Positions 10,901-20,716 of a stretch of DNA of 23,300 bases are shown here, piece by piece (positions within the stretch are counted from its first letter, which is position 1; each line of letters opens with the position of its first letter). Below the pieces are notes generated by a model. It ran no database searches. It was not told the DNA's origin and saw nothing but the letters and a program-made list of their open reading frames with translations. Location of the stretch: contig JAHBMJ010004279.1 of NCBI GenBank assembly GCA_018398765.1, positions 58,670 to 81,969 on the forward strand, in the 5' to 3' direction. This stretch comes from Chromera velia. Its lineage: Eukaryota; Sar; Chromeraceae. The translations under genes were made by a program, and so were the position numbers.

Positions 10901-12736
10901 GTGTCTGTCTGTGTGTCTGTCTGTGTGTCTGTCTGTCTCTCTGTCTCTCTGTCTGTCTGTCTGTGTGTCTGTCTCTCTGTCTGTCTGTCTGTCTGTCTGC
11001 AGAGACACGTTGCAGCGAAAGTGATCCAGCGGCAGTGGAGGCGCATCCACGGAATGTCCAAGATTCGCCTCGTCTCTCAAGAATTTGTCAGTCGGTCTGA
11101 CTGCATAAAGCAGTCGATCAGGAAACTTGTATCCTTTACAATGAGTCAATACATCCGGATAAAACTGATCTCTTTCTGGTATATCCTGACTGTCTTGCAT
11201 ATGTTTTGAGTCCATGTAGTTCAATTACCACTCTCGTGAAGCCCGACCTTTTCAACTTTGCTGCACTTTCTATCCATGCATAATATCACAAGATCAAACG
11301 AGACGGAATTCAGAGAAGCAGAGCTCCCACTGCGTTTTGATGCTGCCCTACTTTGCAGAGATGGAAGCAGGAGAAGGAAAAGGAGAATCAAAGGCGACAG
11401 GCACGTGCCGCTTCCCTGGAGCACAAACTTCAATTTGGAGACGGGGAAGGGGCAGAGGGAGAAGACGGAGGGGCTACCGCTGGGAGAGGGAAGGGCGTGT
11501 GGCCGTGTGCTGGGGGATTCCGCACGGTCTGTTTGTGGGTCTGCATTTCACTTCCTTCGCTTGCCTTTCCAGAGCTTCAATGCTTGTCTGAATGCACAGC
11601 GGTGAAAGCAGAATGGTTCACTCGCCGTATGCATTGGACGCTGTGACCGATGGAATCTAGGAAGCCTCCTGATGCATGCATGTGCCTGCACGACGGTTTT
11701 GTATCGGATTTCGAAGCTGCTGTTTGCAGACGCATCTGCATGTCCCTCCCACATTGCTCCCCTCCAATTCTATACACGAGGAAGTGCTGCATGTGTCTGC
11801 ATGCAGATGTTATCTTGAAAGGATTGCAGTCTCACCGTCTGATGTTTTCAGCTTGATCTTTTTGCTGGAGGAGCTTGAGAGCGATCCTAAAGCTACATTC
11901 AAAACAAACGCGAGCACAGTTCTGGGTTGTTTCAATTCAAAAGAAAGGTCCTTCATTGATCATTCTGGAAGTGCATTTGTATGTCTGCTGATGCAAGCTC
12001 ATGCAATTTTGCAGAGGGGTCTCCGTACAACAGATCACAGCGCATGCCTCTACTACTACACCTGCGTGGAGCCGCAGGAGGGGAAGGCTGTGAATGCGGC
12101 GGAGCAGTTGACAAATTATGGAAACGCGTAAGTAAGTATCCATCAATCCAGGTTGATAACTTTACATGTTTATGGGACAAGATGATCGAAGGAAATCTAG
12201 AAACACACAAGCATTTCAATGAACCTTTTCTCTCTGTCTAGCCCCTTGTCCCCACATACAGTAAGTGCGTGAAATTGTTTTGGAGCGAGAGACCTGAACG
12301 ATGAAAATGAAGGAAGTCAGAGCGAAGCCCCATTGGACTCGTTCCCGTAGCCCTCCTGGGTCTGCACATGCTGCAGAAGAGGGGCTCGGGTATTGGAAGA
12401 CCTCCGTTGGTGTTGACCTTTCCTGGAATTATGTTCTCTTTGCTGCCTGCAAAGTTCTGAAACAAGTGCTTTCGATACGAGAAGCTCAAACTCTACACAG
12501 TCAAAAACATACTTGCTGCGGTGTAATTGCAGAACGGTTTTGAAGGATGTTTTCTTTGCCTCCGTGGTGAATGACTTCAAGACCCTCCTCGTAATTCTCC
12601 TTGAGAGGTTCGTTCGTCCGTTTTCTTCTTCATTGCTCTCTCTGATTGTTTCTTCATTCGTCTTGGTTCAACTCATCGTGGAGCGTCAGTGTGTCGATCG
12701 GCGAGTCGTGTCTCGGTACGAGAGCAAGGGGGCTTC

Positions 12737-12824
<88 letters not shown>

Positions 12825-13963
12825 CCTCCCTCCCTCTTTCTCCCTCTCTCTCTCACACACACACACGCGAAGTGTGTGTGTGTGTGTGTGTGTTGGGGGG
12901 GGGGGAGGGAGGAGGGTGGGTGGGTGGCACTGACCCAAAGGATGCCGCTGCCTTTCTTCGGTCCGAAATCAAAGTTGAATCCCTCAAATCAATTTCTTGC
13001 GTCTCCTCTTACTGACTCTTTCTATCTCGGGGTCTGCCTAGCTCGCATCAGGCTCTTGCGAGTCTAAGCCGAGAATGCGTACAAGGAGTGCCTGGAGGGC
13101 TGTTTGTGTGTGCCACGGTGTTCTTTCTGTTCTCTCTTCTCCTGCAGGGACCCCCCTCTGGTAGAGCCTGAAAAGTGGGTCACTGGACCTCCAGAGGTGG
13201 AGGGGGGTGACCCCGCGGGTGACTCTGCCCTCCATCTGGCGATGCGCTACGCATCCCTGCGGTGTGGGTGTGTGCTGATCGACTGGATGGGTTCTGAATT
13301 TTCCAGGGAGTGGAAGAATGCAGAGGGACTCAGGCCAATGGAGTGCCTCCACCCAGAAACAAAAGCACATGAACGGTGAGAGGAAGCAAATTAACGATGA
13401 TGCATAAAGAGTCAACTAGGTGTTGTGGTTCACTTGAGATCTGCCTGCCTCTCTGAGTCTTTTCTTGATGTTCCACTCACATGCGATGGTGAGTCACTGT
13501 TGTCTCACTCCTCTGTCTGCGTGTCCAAGTGTTTGTTTCTCCAGCTTTTTCCTTTGGAACACTTCTACAGGGTCTCTTTGAGGAAGTGCCTACATGCAGC
13601 AAGTGACAGTTGGTGTTTTGCACACTTAACTGATGTGCAGGTCCAATTTGAAGTGTAACCCACTGCATACGACTGGTTTCACCTTTGTCCTCCGTTTTTT
13701 AGCCCTGATCAACTAAATTGCGAACCTGTCTTTGTAGCCAACTCCATTGGCTTGAAAACATGTGGTTTAATTCTGTGCGTATGCTTCCGATCAGGTCTGT
13801 GTGGGAAAAGGCGTTTGAGTCCTCAATCTACAGGTCGAAGCTGATGGACACGGGCTGGCCTCCACCCCCAGGACAACAACAAGACCCGCACAGCAGGAGA
13901 GCAACCAGTATGAAGCAGTTTGGGATTGCAGCCACCGTAGCAGTGCATCGCCCTCAAGTTTGA
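5285..13963 (+). CDS. IQ-motif and ankyrin-repeat protein, about 19 exons, about 1,101 aa
   Basis: Proposed exons: 5285-5720, 6049-6294, 6569-7054, 7269-7530, 8035-8111, 8549-8776, 8945-9165, 9400-9558, 9978-10067, 10356-10526, 11003-11086, 11359-11496, 11573-11601, 11852-11918, 12015-12127, 12242-12268, 12533-12607, 13148-13375, 13795-13963. All phases match and no in-frame stop occurs. Exon 3 could end at 7042, exon 11 at 11128. The 12242 exon has a stronger donor at 12261, which would need one more exon. Residues 1-100 are basic and Ser/Arg-rich; about 230-790 are mostly charged helix with no domain I recognise. Residues 793-815 hold an IQ motif ([14 protein letters not shown]), followed by a charged helix ([14 protein letters not shown]). 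Residues about 867-1045 hold three to four divergent ankyrin repeats ([39 protein letters not shown]). IQ motifs usually bind calmodulin or myosin-type light chains; ankyrin repeats bind protein partners. A scaffold role is inference. The order (IQ, charged helix, ankyrin) resembles animal IQANK1 in layout only. No signal peptide or membrane span was seen. Confidence 0.75.
7531..7695 (+). repeat. (CAGT)/(CACT)/(GTGA) array starting at a splice donor
   Basis: The array begins on the first base of intron 4 of the IQ/ankyrin gene. It changes from GTCAGT units to alternating CACT-CAGT and then to GTGA units, so it contains dozens of overlapping GTCAGT and GTGAGT words. Confidence 0.9.
7874..7972 (+). 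repeat. (GTGA)n microsatellite in the same intron
   Basis: About 95 bases of near-perfect GAGT/GTGA units, interrupted by single CAGT and AATG variants, in intron 4 of the IQ/ankyrin gene. Each unit recreates a GTGAGT donor-like word. Confidence 0.9.
8001..8034 (+). repeat. (CTGT)/(CTGC) array forming a 3' splice site
   Basis: CTGT units change to CTGC units and end in CTGCAG immediately before the exon at 8035. The array supplies the polypyrimidine tract and the AG of intron 4. Confidence 0.8.
9850..9880 (+). repeat. (GA)n microsatellite
   Basis: About fifteen GA units in intron 8 of the IQ/ankyrin gene. It is a local exception to the sense-strand pyrimidine bias of these introns. Confidence 0.85.
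10806..11002 (+). repeat. (CTGT)n array ending in an acceptor
   Basis: Nearly 200 bases of CTGT with CTCT and GTGT variants, ending in CTGCAG just before the IQ-motif exon (11003). It gives long open frames of Cys/Leu/Ser/Val on the plus strand and Thr/Asp/Arg/Gln on the minus strand; these are translation artefacts of the repeat. Confidence 0.9.
12737..12905 (+). repeat. Compound (CT)n-(CA)n-(TG)n-(G)n microsatellite
   Basis: About 118 bases of CT units, then CA units (12854-12866), GCGAA, TG units (12872-12893) and a G-run. It lies in the intron between the exons at 12533-12607 and 13148-13375 of the IQ/ankyrin gene. The CA and TG parts are inverted complements and can form a hairpin. Confidence 0.9.
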
Positions 13964-14810
13964 AAGAAGTGGTTGCATTTTTCACTAAATTTTTTAACAT
14001 CATGATGACTGGGTATAAGTTATACTCACATAGCATGCATGCATAACCGAGTCAAACTATTTGATATCAACATTTTCTACTAGCTGAATTCAAATCTAAA
14101 TCTGAAGTAGATCATACTGCATGTAGCTAGATATCAGAGACTAGGTGTATACTAAAAGGTGTATAAACATTATTATCATCATCATACGCGATCGCCATCA
14201 GCCGGGGATTTGGTCTATGTTAGTCGTCTAGCGTTCGGCAAGTCAGAATATATAAGGCAAATAACCTTAACAATTTTTGGAAATTGTTAAATGATATGCA
14301 GTGATAACTTTGAAGATGCTAGCGGAATTGCTAAATCGGCTTTACCCACCTTAATTTAATTTAATGTATTAAAAAAAGAGAGTCTTTGATATAGATTGGA
14401 AAGAATTATATTATTAAATTAAGTGCTAGATCAATTGTATACGGTATTATCTTAGGTATCGATCATCATTATATGATATCAGTAAATATAAAAACTTTGC
14501 TTTTTATTTTTGCTAGCTAGCCTGAGGTTTCTAATCTTTTTTAATATGTCAACTCTAACTTCATGTTAAGTTCAAGTTTTTAACTTATTAAACCCTGTAG
14601 CCGTTGTTTAAACTAGCTGAGTAATTTTTATAGTAATTCATGATTCATCTTTTTACACTAGTTTGTTCGCAGAGAGTCCTTCGAGCAGCACCCAGCTCTA
14701 GGCCCAGTTTAGCACTCAGGGCTTTAAGTTTTTTTTTAAAAAAATTTTCTACAAATTTTCAATCCTATAGCTTTCCTAGTAGCTTTCAATCCTAGTTTTA
14801 ATCATAAATT
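13964..14810. other. AT-rich intergenic spacer
   Basis: Composition drops abruptly to AT-rich just after the stop codon of the IQ/ankyrin gene. Includes ATGATG/CATCAT words, TTAA words and a TGCATGCAT run near 14035. No ORF with coding character; it probably contains the 3' UTR and terminator of the upstream gene. Confidence 0.5.
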
Positions 14811-15776
14811 TGTTACAAATAGTCAATCACGGTCATAAGATGGATGCTCCAGGATACTACAGTAGGTGCTGTTACACACACACTGCGCAGATCCTCCTGC
14901 TCTCGATCACATATTTCACGGCGAATTCATGCACACACTTGATTGCAAAGCGCCTCGCAGGGCCTTGCCTATGGCATGACTACTCAGGCGTATGTTGTCT
15001 GCGAACTCAAAGCGGACGGAAGACGAGACAGAAAACAGTTGAAAAAAGAGTCAGAAGTCACAGACATGATATCAAAAGTCCCACTGATGCATACTGTTAT
15101 ATACATATAGGAGACACACCTGGAGATTCCCCCTACACTTGCATGCAGATCTCCATAGGCAGAAACTTATTCTTTTACGCTTGACTAGGATTACATATGT
15201 ACATGAACAGAATGGTTTCGCAAAACTCTCTTACTTCGTTTTGAGAACGGATGAATCATTTTGAGACCAGGGTAAGACAAAACCGATCGGATGCACCTGC
15301 ATGGCGACATGGACTTCCAGAGCAGCCATACTGTCTCGTCTTTCTCAACTGACTGTCAAATACTGTCAACCTGCCATTTCCCTCCCGTAGAGGGTTAAAG
15401 CCCATATGGTTCCCTTCCTCTATTCCAATCTCTCCCGAGCTTATGGCAGTCCATCAAGTGAAGCCTGATATTCATTCATTCCTTGCTTTTCATGTTAATC
15501 ATTCTTTCCTTGCCTATCATACACGCTCCAAAAGCCCCATTCCCGTTGACAATCCATCACACATTCATCACTCCCCGATGTTACTCCCAAAGCCATCCAT
15601 TCCTTCGTTCATCAATCAATTCTCTGCCGATACGCGAGTGCGTAGAAACTTTCAAGCGCGCCATGAACCTTAGCATTCCTCTCTTCAGGCTGCATCTTTT
15701 CTTTTATTTTTGCCTCCTTGATGCTTTGGAGCTCTTCAAAATCTCCAATCAGCCTAATAACCCCAACAAACCTTCT
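14811..15776. other. Stretch with no supportable gene
   Basis: Composition is intermediate. Open frames here (for example the one from 14810) start at TTG, have no coding bias and no matching splice sites. It lies downstream of the minus-strand stop at 15777 and may include that gene's 3' UTR. Repeated CATTCATT/CATCAAT words occur at 15470-15620. Confidence 0.4.
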
Positions 15777-16563
15777 TCACCCCCACCCCGCCGCGTCCAA
15801 ATATTCTCTCCGTCGATTGCTTTTCTTCATGGTGACACACTCCGGCCCATGAGGAACCCTTTTGAACCTTTCCCTGCTCACATCAGCGAGTGCAAAAGCG
15901 AGCATGAAGAAAACAAAGGAGGAAAGGGGCGGAAAAATAACGACAGAAGGAAGGAAAGGAAGGTCGGAAGGAAAGAAAGAGAGGAGAGGAAAAAAGGAAG
16001 AGAGCGAGGAAGTAAGGCAAAAAAAAAGGAAGAAGCGAAAAGGAGGAGAGAAGAACAAAAGAAGCGAATGAGAGAGCGGGTGACTTTGGGAAGAGGGCAG
16101 AGAGAGATAAGGATTGGAGAGAAGATAGTCAGGTTGCGACATTCAGCAGACCACCAGACGTGCATGCACAGACTGAGTGAGTTTAATGGAGCTTCCAGAT
16201 GGAAAGTTTTTGCTGCTCCTCCACACATTCCCCTTTGTTTCACTGATGACTAGATGCTTGTGCCTTGCAAGTCTAGCTAACCTCATAGAAGTCTGTTTGT
16301 TCATCACACCTCAGAGCTCTGAGCGCCGCACTTCTTCGGCTTTAATGGAGCTGCGCCAAGGCCTGCATGCGCGCAAAAGGGGGCGCAGCCGCTATCCAGT
16401 ACGTGCTCGCTCAGAGAGTGTGTGTGTGTGAGAGAGAGAGAAAACGCGGAGAGAGGAAGAGGAACGGAACAGAAAACGAATACTCAAGGGTGACAGAGCA
16501 GAGTGAACCCCCCTCCTCCACTCGGTGGCTTCCCGCAGCCTCCTCCAGATCCAGACGGCCCCC
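15777..16563 (-). CDS. 3' exons of an unrecognised minus-strand gene
   Basis: Four exons join in phase without a stop: 16563-16509 (GGRLDLEEAAGSHRVEEG), 16362-16310 (LGAAPLKPKKCGAQSSE), 16232-16174 (GNVWRSSKNFPSGSS) and 15873-15777 (ERFKRVPHGPECVTMKKS, ending DAAGWG and TGA). The acceptor GCATGCAG at 16363 and the GTGTGA and GTCTGT donors are acceptable; acceptors AACAAG (16564) and CAAAG (16233) are weak. The last intron (16173-15874) is a long pyrimidine tract on the minus strand, as in the other introns here. Upstream, an open stretch from an ATG at 17025 (FRHGLTPGWLDLN, LTREKRGWVGIVLP) may be a first or internal exon. It has no good acceptor, and an ATG-started frame also opens on the opposite strand (16963-17151). 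This block may belong to the same gene as 17264-19300 or be a separate short gene. The C-terminus is basic. Function unknown. Confidence 0.45.
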
Positions 16564-16758
16564 CTTGTTGAACAGGATGTTGAAGCGAGTACATAAAGAA
16601 AGGGAGAAAAAGGAGAGGGGCACAAGTATGAGTGATAGTCGTTGAATAGAAAAGGTTTCAAAATTTTTTTTCGGGTAGTCGCTGTCCTTGACACGGTCTC
16701 TTTTTGCAAACGCACTCTTGGATTCAGTCAACGGAGAGTCGTGACAGAAACAACCATG

Positions 16759-16759
<1 letters not shown>

Positions 16760-16841
<82 letters not shown>

Positions 16842-16854
16842 GGAGAGAGAGAGA
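16760..16854 (+). repeat. (GA)n microsatellite
   Basis: About 95 bases of GA units with a few AAAG and GGGA interruptions. On the minus strand it is a CT tract, as expected for an intron of the minus-strand gene proposed here. Confidence 0.9.
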
Positions 16855-17263
16855 CGGAATAAAAGCTCCATTGAATATGAAGAAAAACAGATTGTCACAC
16901 TGATCTGCAGAGTGCAGATACGGTAGGACGATCCCGACCCATCCTCTTTTCTCACGCGTCAGATGGACCCGCATGTTCAAGTCGAGCCAGCCGGGCGTCA
17001 ATCCGTGACGAAAATGAAAACACATGTGCCAGAAAGCAGAGAGGACACAAAGGGGCAGACGAAAGATAAGTTTAGTGTCACTTGCATTTCGAGTATTTGT
17101 TCGTCTATCTTCTCTTCTTTTGATCCAACAATGCAGGTTGGGTGTGAATAGAAACGGGCGAGGGGTTCTTGGCCCCCTAATCTTCCCACCAATGCTCCCG
17201 CCTATTCGATCGTTCTGTCTGCCTTTTGGTGCTTGTCTGGCTTGATCGACGCGTGGGCTTCAC

Positions 17264-19300
17264 CCCTGTAGGACAGTCTACGGGACGGAGAACAAGGGAG
17301 GCTTTGCCGAGTGCAAAACTCAATAGACAGGGGGCTTTTTTCGCGGTCAAGCTGCCTTTCTGTCTATCTGAATATGCCTCTCTACTGTTTTTATCTGAAA
17401 GGAGCAGGGGGAGAAGTGATCGGTCACGGTCCAGCAGGGCTAACTGGTAGGACTGGCCAATCAGAGCAGCCCATCGATGCAGCAAAGGGGATAGAGAACT
17501 GCATGCATCTGCGAGAGTTAGGGGCAAGTGGAAGCACACATACCTACCCGGGGGAGTCTAGTGGGTGAGCACATGTGGGGCTATACACAATCGCGCATGA
17601 CTGCCATGACAACAATCATATGTTTGTATGCCTGAACTCTCTTGATCGTTTTTGTTTATCGATCAGATCAGAAAGGGAGAAAGAACAGAAACAGAAGAAA
17701 TATATGTACAGGGAGGCACTGACCTTAAAAAGTTTGTTGTTTTCATGAGAAGCCAGTGAGACCTGTAAAGGGGCCCCCCTCTGCTCTATCAACCCTCACA
17801 CATACGCGGACACAGAAAGATGAAAGAGGAGAGGAGGCCAAAAGCAAGAGACATACAGGGAAAGAGCTTTGGGAAAGAGACCGAGGAGTATTGCGGAGGG
17901 CTGACAGCGACCATCTGAGCAAGTGCCCGTGCCTGTCCCGACGCTGTCCCGGATCTGGAAGTCTCGCCTTCGAAGAGGCCATCTACAGTAATTTTGATAC
18001 GAATACGCCGAGCAATACAATTTGCTTTCACTTAGTTTTCCTTCCCTCCTCCAACATTCATTTATTCATTCATTTGTCTCTTCTCCTCCCCCCCTCTCTC
18101 TCTTCCTCTTCCTTCGGATCCTTTTTTCCTTCCTTCCTGCGTTTTCTATCCGTTCTGTCTGTGTCTCTTTCTGTTTCACCCCCCTTCTCTTCTTCCTTTT
18201 CTGTGTGTCTGTCTTTCTTTCTTTCCTGCCTGCTTTCTTTATTTCTTTACGTGCTTCCCTCCTTCCTTTTTATAAAAGTTTGTTTTGCCTACACAACAAC
18301 TGATCACCAAAATAAATGACCGTTGCAGCGTGGAATACAGAATTAAAGGGCGGGAAGGGGGGTGAGGAGACAAAGAAAAGAAAAAATTGAGAGGGACTGA
18401 CCGCTGGCGCCACTTTTGGCCAAACTGTGTTAGAAGACGCAGAAAGAGCAGCCTGAGCAGTAGCAGAGACTGTCGGGGTCTCTGTGCGGGCGTGCCTCAT
18501 ACATGCGTCACCAGATCTTCTCCTCCTCTCAGGAAGCCTCCACTGGCCTTTGCATTTCGCTGTCCAGGGTAACGGTGAAGATAGAAGGCGCCTGAGGGTC
18601 AGAAAGGATTTTGTCCATGCGTTTGTGACAACATGATTAAAGAAACAGGGCGGGACCTCAACCACATCCACAACACTCCTCGTTGAGTTTCCCCCCACAT
18701 TTGCCTAAGTGAAGACAAACAGGGACGAAGAATACTGTGCCCCCCAGACCGTCGATGTTCCAGTTACCTTCTGCTTCTGCGTTGCCTTTATGTCCGTCAA
18801 GCTCATCTTCAAACTAGTTCGATTGAAACCCGCAGAGACCTGCAAAAGAACGAAAGAAAGAACGTAGGCACGGTGACATAGAGTGGTTTTAGCTGCCATG
18901 ATCCCATTCCGCGGTTGTTCAACGAACCTCCTGCCCCCCTACCCATAAGATAAGAGAGTAGGCCCGTTACAGAGACACCCTCTTGTCAGATGGCAGGGGC
19001 AGCAAGAAGGTGAATAAGAAGAAAAGCAAAAGGACCGCGGTCCATGAGAGACCAAACGAGACACCGAATATCCCCAAAAGAAGCATGGAAAGGCAGAAAA
19101 GGATCATAAAAGAGGACACTTTACGGATTTACAGAGACCAAGAACAAGTATGCCACATACCTCAAGGCCATGCATCCCGAAGGTTTTTGGACTCTTTTGG
19201 AGCTCCGGCTCCGGGTGACTGCGTGGCAGAGAAACACATACAGGTGAAAAAGCAAGTCCAATTACAAGTTTGTTCTGATGCCCCCATAGTTGTCCAACTT
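17264..19300 (-). CDS. Exons of an unrecognised minus-strand gene (5' end not fixed)
   Basis: Best exons: 19300-19266 (KLDNYGGIRTN), 19218-19161 (HPEPELQKSPKTFGMHGLE), 18839-18768 (VSAGFNRTSLKMSLTDIK) and 18704-18657 (ANVGGNSTRSVVDVVE). They join in phase. Exon 18839-18768 is open in one frame only and has clean TTTTGCAG and GTAACT borders; the acceptor before 19300 (TAAAAG) is poor. Further likely exons are 18591-18512, 18452-18402 (donor GTCAGT), 17982-17906 (donor GTCAGC) and 17508-17264. In these, more than one frame stays open: 17982-17906 can read FQIRDSVGTGTG or PDPGQRRDRHGHLL. The 17508-17264 exon may contain a short intron. Both versions end in the same segment (KKAPCLLSFALGKASLVL, RPVDCPTG) before a GTGAAG donor. 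A possible first exon is 19854-19796 (ATG; MTSKKANLVGRVCNECNFAR, donor GTATGG), but I could not join it. No family recognised. Confidence is high for coding on this strand near 18768-19218, low for the full chain. Confidence 0.4.
18030..18270 (+). repeat. Pyrimidine-rich tract on the plus strand
   Basis: About 240 bases dominated by CTTCC, TTTCT and TCTG words, with ATTCATTC at 18056-18074. It lies inside a probable intron of the minus-strand gene, yet its pyrimidines are on the opposite strand to that expected there. Confidence 0.7.
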
Positions 19301-19901
19301 CTTTTAGAAGCCTCCGTCTCTGTCTCCGAAACATAAGACTGGTCAAAGGGTGTGAAGATTGGAAGGCAGCTACAGCGAAAGCCACGGAACCCAGAAAGGT
19401 TGGCTGTCAAGGCTACGCACGCGAAGATTTGGGACAGGCAGAGACAGCTAGACTCTGAGATCGAGGTGAGTCGAGATGCCACAAAGAGTACGCAGAGATA
19501 CGCAAGCAGACTGAGCAGCAAGTTCAGGAATCGGAATACATGAAAAGGTGCCACACACAAGGGCAGGAGAGCGGCAATGCAAGGGAGGGCACACCCTGAT
19601 CGAGAAGAGTTGTGAAGTCACCAGGCTAGGAAGGGACGGACGGGGCTGTGAAAGACCTGAAAGTTGAGAGAGATCGTCTCAATGATCCACGATCCAGATC
19701 GCCTATCTTGCAACGTGTGTGAAGGGAGACAGGGTTTGTCGAACTTTCGCACTTTTCAGGACTATCGGAGGAAAGCTTAACCACATTTGCCATACCTTGC
19801 GAAGTTGCATTCGTTGCAAACGCGACCCACAAGATTTGCCTTTTTTGATGTCATGCCATCTTAAATTTGATTAAATTTGTATCATAGTCGAACTTGAGCG
19901 C

Positions 19902-20324
19902 GATACACACACACACACACACACACCTACACACCACCACCCACACCTACCACACACAGACACACACATTTAAAATTAGATGTTTTTTTCATACACGAAG
20001 ACTGAGACAGACAGACAGACAAACAGACAAACATGTCATACGACTTTTTGTTTTCAGACATTCAGCCAAATCAAGAGACATTCAGACTATATGTGCTTTT
20101 CCGTTTTTCTCAAATGTACACGAGAGACAACAAAAGAAATGAAAAGAGAGAAAGAAAAAAATAAAAAAGAAAAGAAAGAAAGAGATAGATAGATAGATAG
20201 ATAGATAGATAAAGAGAGAGAGAGAGAGAGGGAGAGAGGGAGAGAGAGAGAGAGAGGCAGAGAGACAGAGAGAGAGACAGAGAGAGAGAAAGAAAGACAG
20301 ACAGAAAGAAAGAAAGAAAGCGCG

Positions 20325-20356
<32 letters not shown>

Positions 20357-20360
20357 CACA
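19902..20360 (+). repeat. Compound microsatellites: (CA)n, (GACA)n, (GATA)n, (GA)n, (CA)n
   Basis: CA units occur at 19902-19968, GACA units at 20006-20030, about seven GATA units at 20181-20210, GA units with GACA and GAAA variants at 20211-20320, and CA units at 20322-20360. The GA/GATA part is a pyrimidine array on the minus strand. Confidence 0.9.
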
Positions 20361-20663
20361 GATTGTATCTTTTTTTTTGTTCGCTCTGTTCTTACAGAAG
20401 ATAGACAAACAGAAGAAAAGACAGACGAATGACTCGGTAAATCAGAAAAGGTGGACCGGCGGGGGGCCGAAAGATAAAGTTAGGTGGAACTTCATTACCT
20501 CTACACTTCCCGGCAGGATTTCACCTGATCACTGAAGTGAACCGTCACGTACTGCCGCTTCCACACGAGGTAAGAGGCGGAAGAAGAAACAGCTTGCACC
20601 CGAGACAGATTTATAAGGACGTAAAAGGGAGCAAGCGCCGGCAAACGATCTTAAGCCATTGGA

Positions 20664-20716
20664 GCCGGGGGAGGGGGGGGGGGTTAAGGACAGACAGACA
20701 GACAGACAGACAGACA
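20664..20716 (+). repeat. Poly-G run and (GACA)n array
   Basis: GGGGGAGG followed by ten or more consecutive G, a short GTTAAG link and about seven GACA units. On the minus strand this is (TGTC)n followed by a C-run. Confidence 0.9.

Noticed and set aside
10688-11224. Minus-strand ORF rich in Thr-Asp-Arg-Gln and plus-strand ORFs rich in Cys-Leu-Ser-Val
   Set aside because: They are translations of the (CTGT)n/(GACA)n microsatellite. The real coding content is the IQ exon at 11003-11086.
12646-12938. Ser-Leu and Arg-Glu repeat ORFs
   Set aside because: Translations of the (CT)n/(GA)n array in an intron; no other coding signal.
14810-15184. 124-codon plus-strand ORF
   Set aside because: Non-ATG start, Cys/His-rich random composition, no splice partners.
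15483-16253. 256-codon plus-strand ORF
   Set aside because: Starts at TTG, its second half translates a purine-rich tract, and it overlaps the better supported minus exons (15873-15777, 16232-16174).
16963-17151. Plus-strand ATG ORF of 62 codons
   Set aside because: Open, but its second half is a pyrimidine-type translation and a minus-strand frame (from 17025) is equally open. Left uncalled.
20082-20408. Hydrophobic Ser-Leu-Phe ORFs that could be taken for membrane proteins
   Set aside because: They translate GA/GATA/CA microsatellites on the reverse strand in all three frames.
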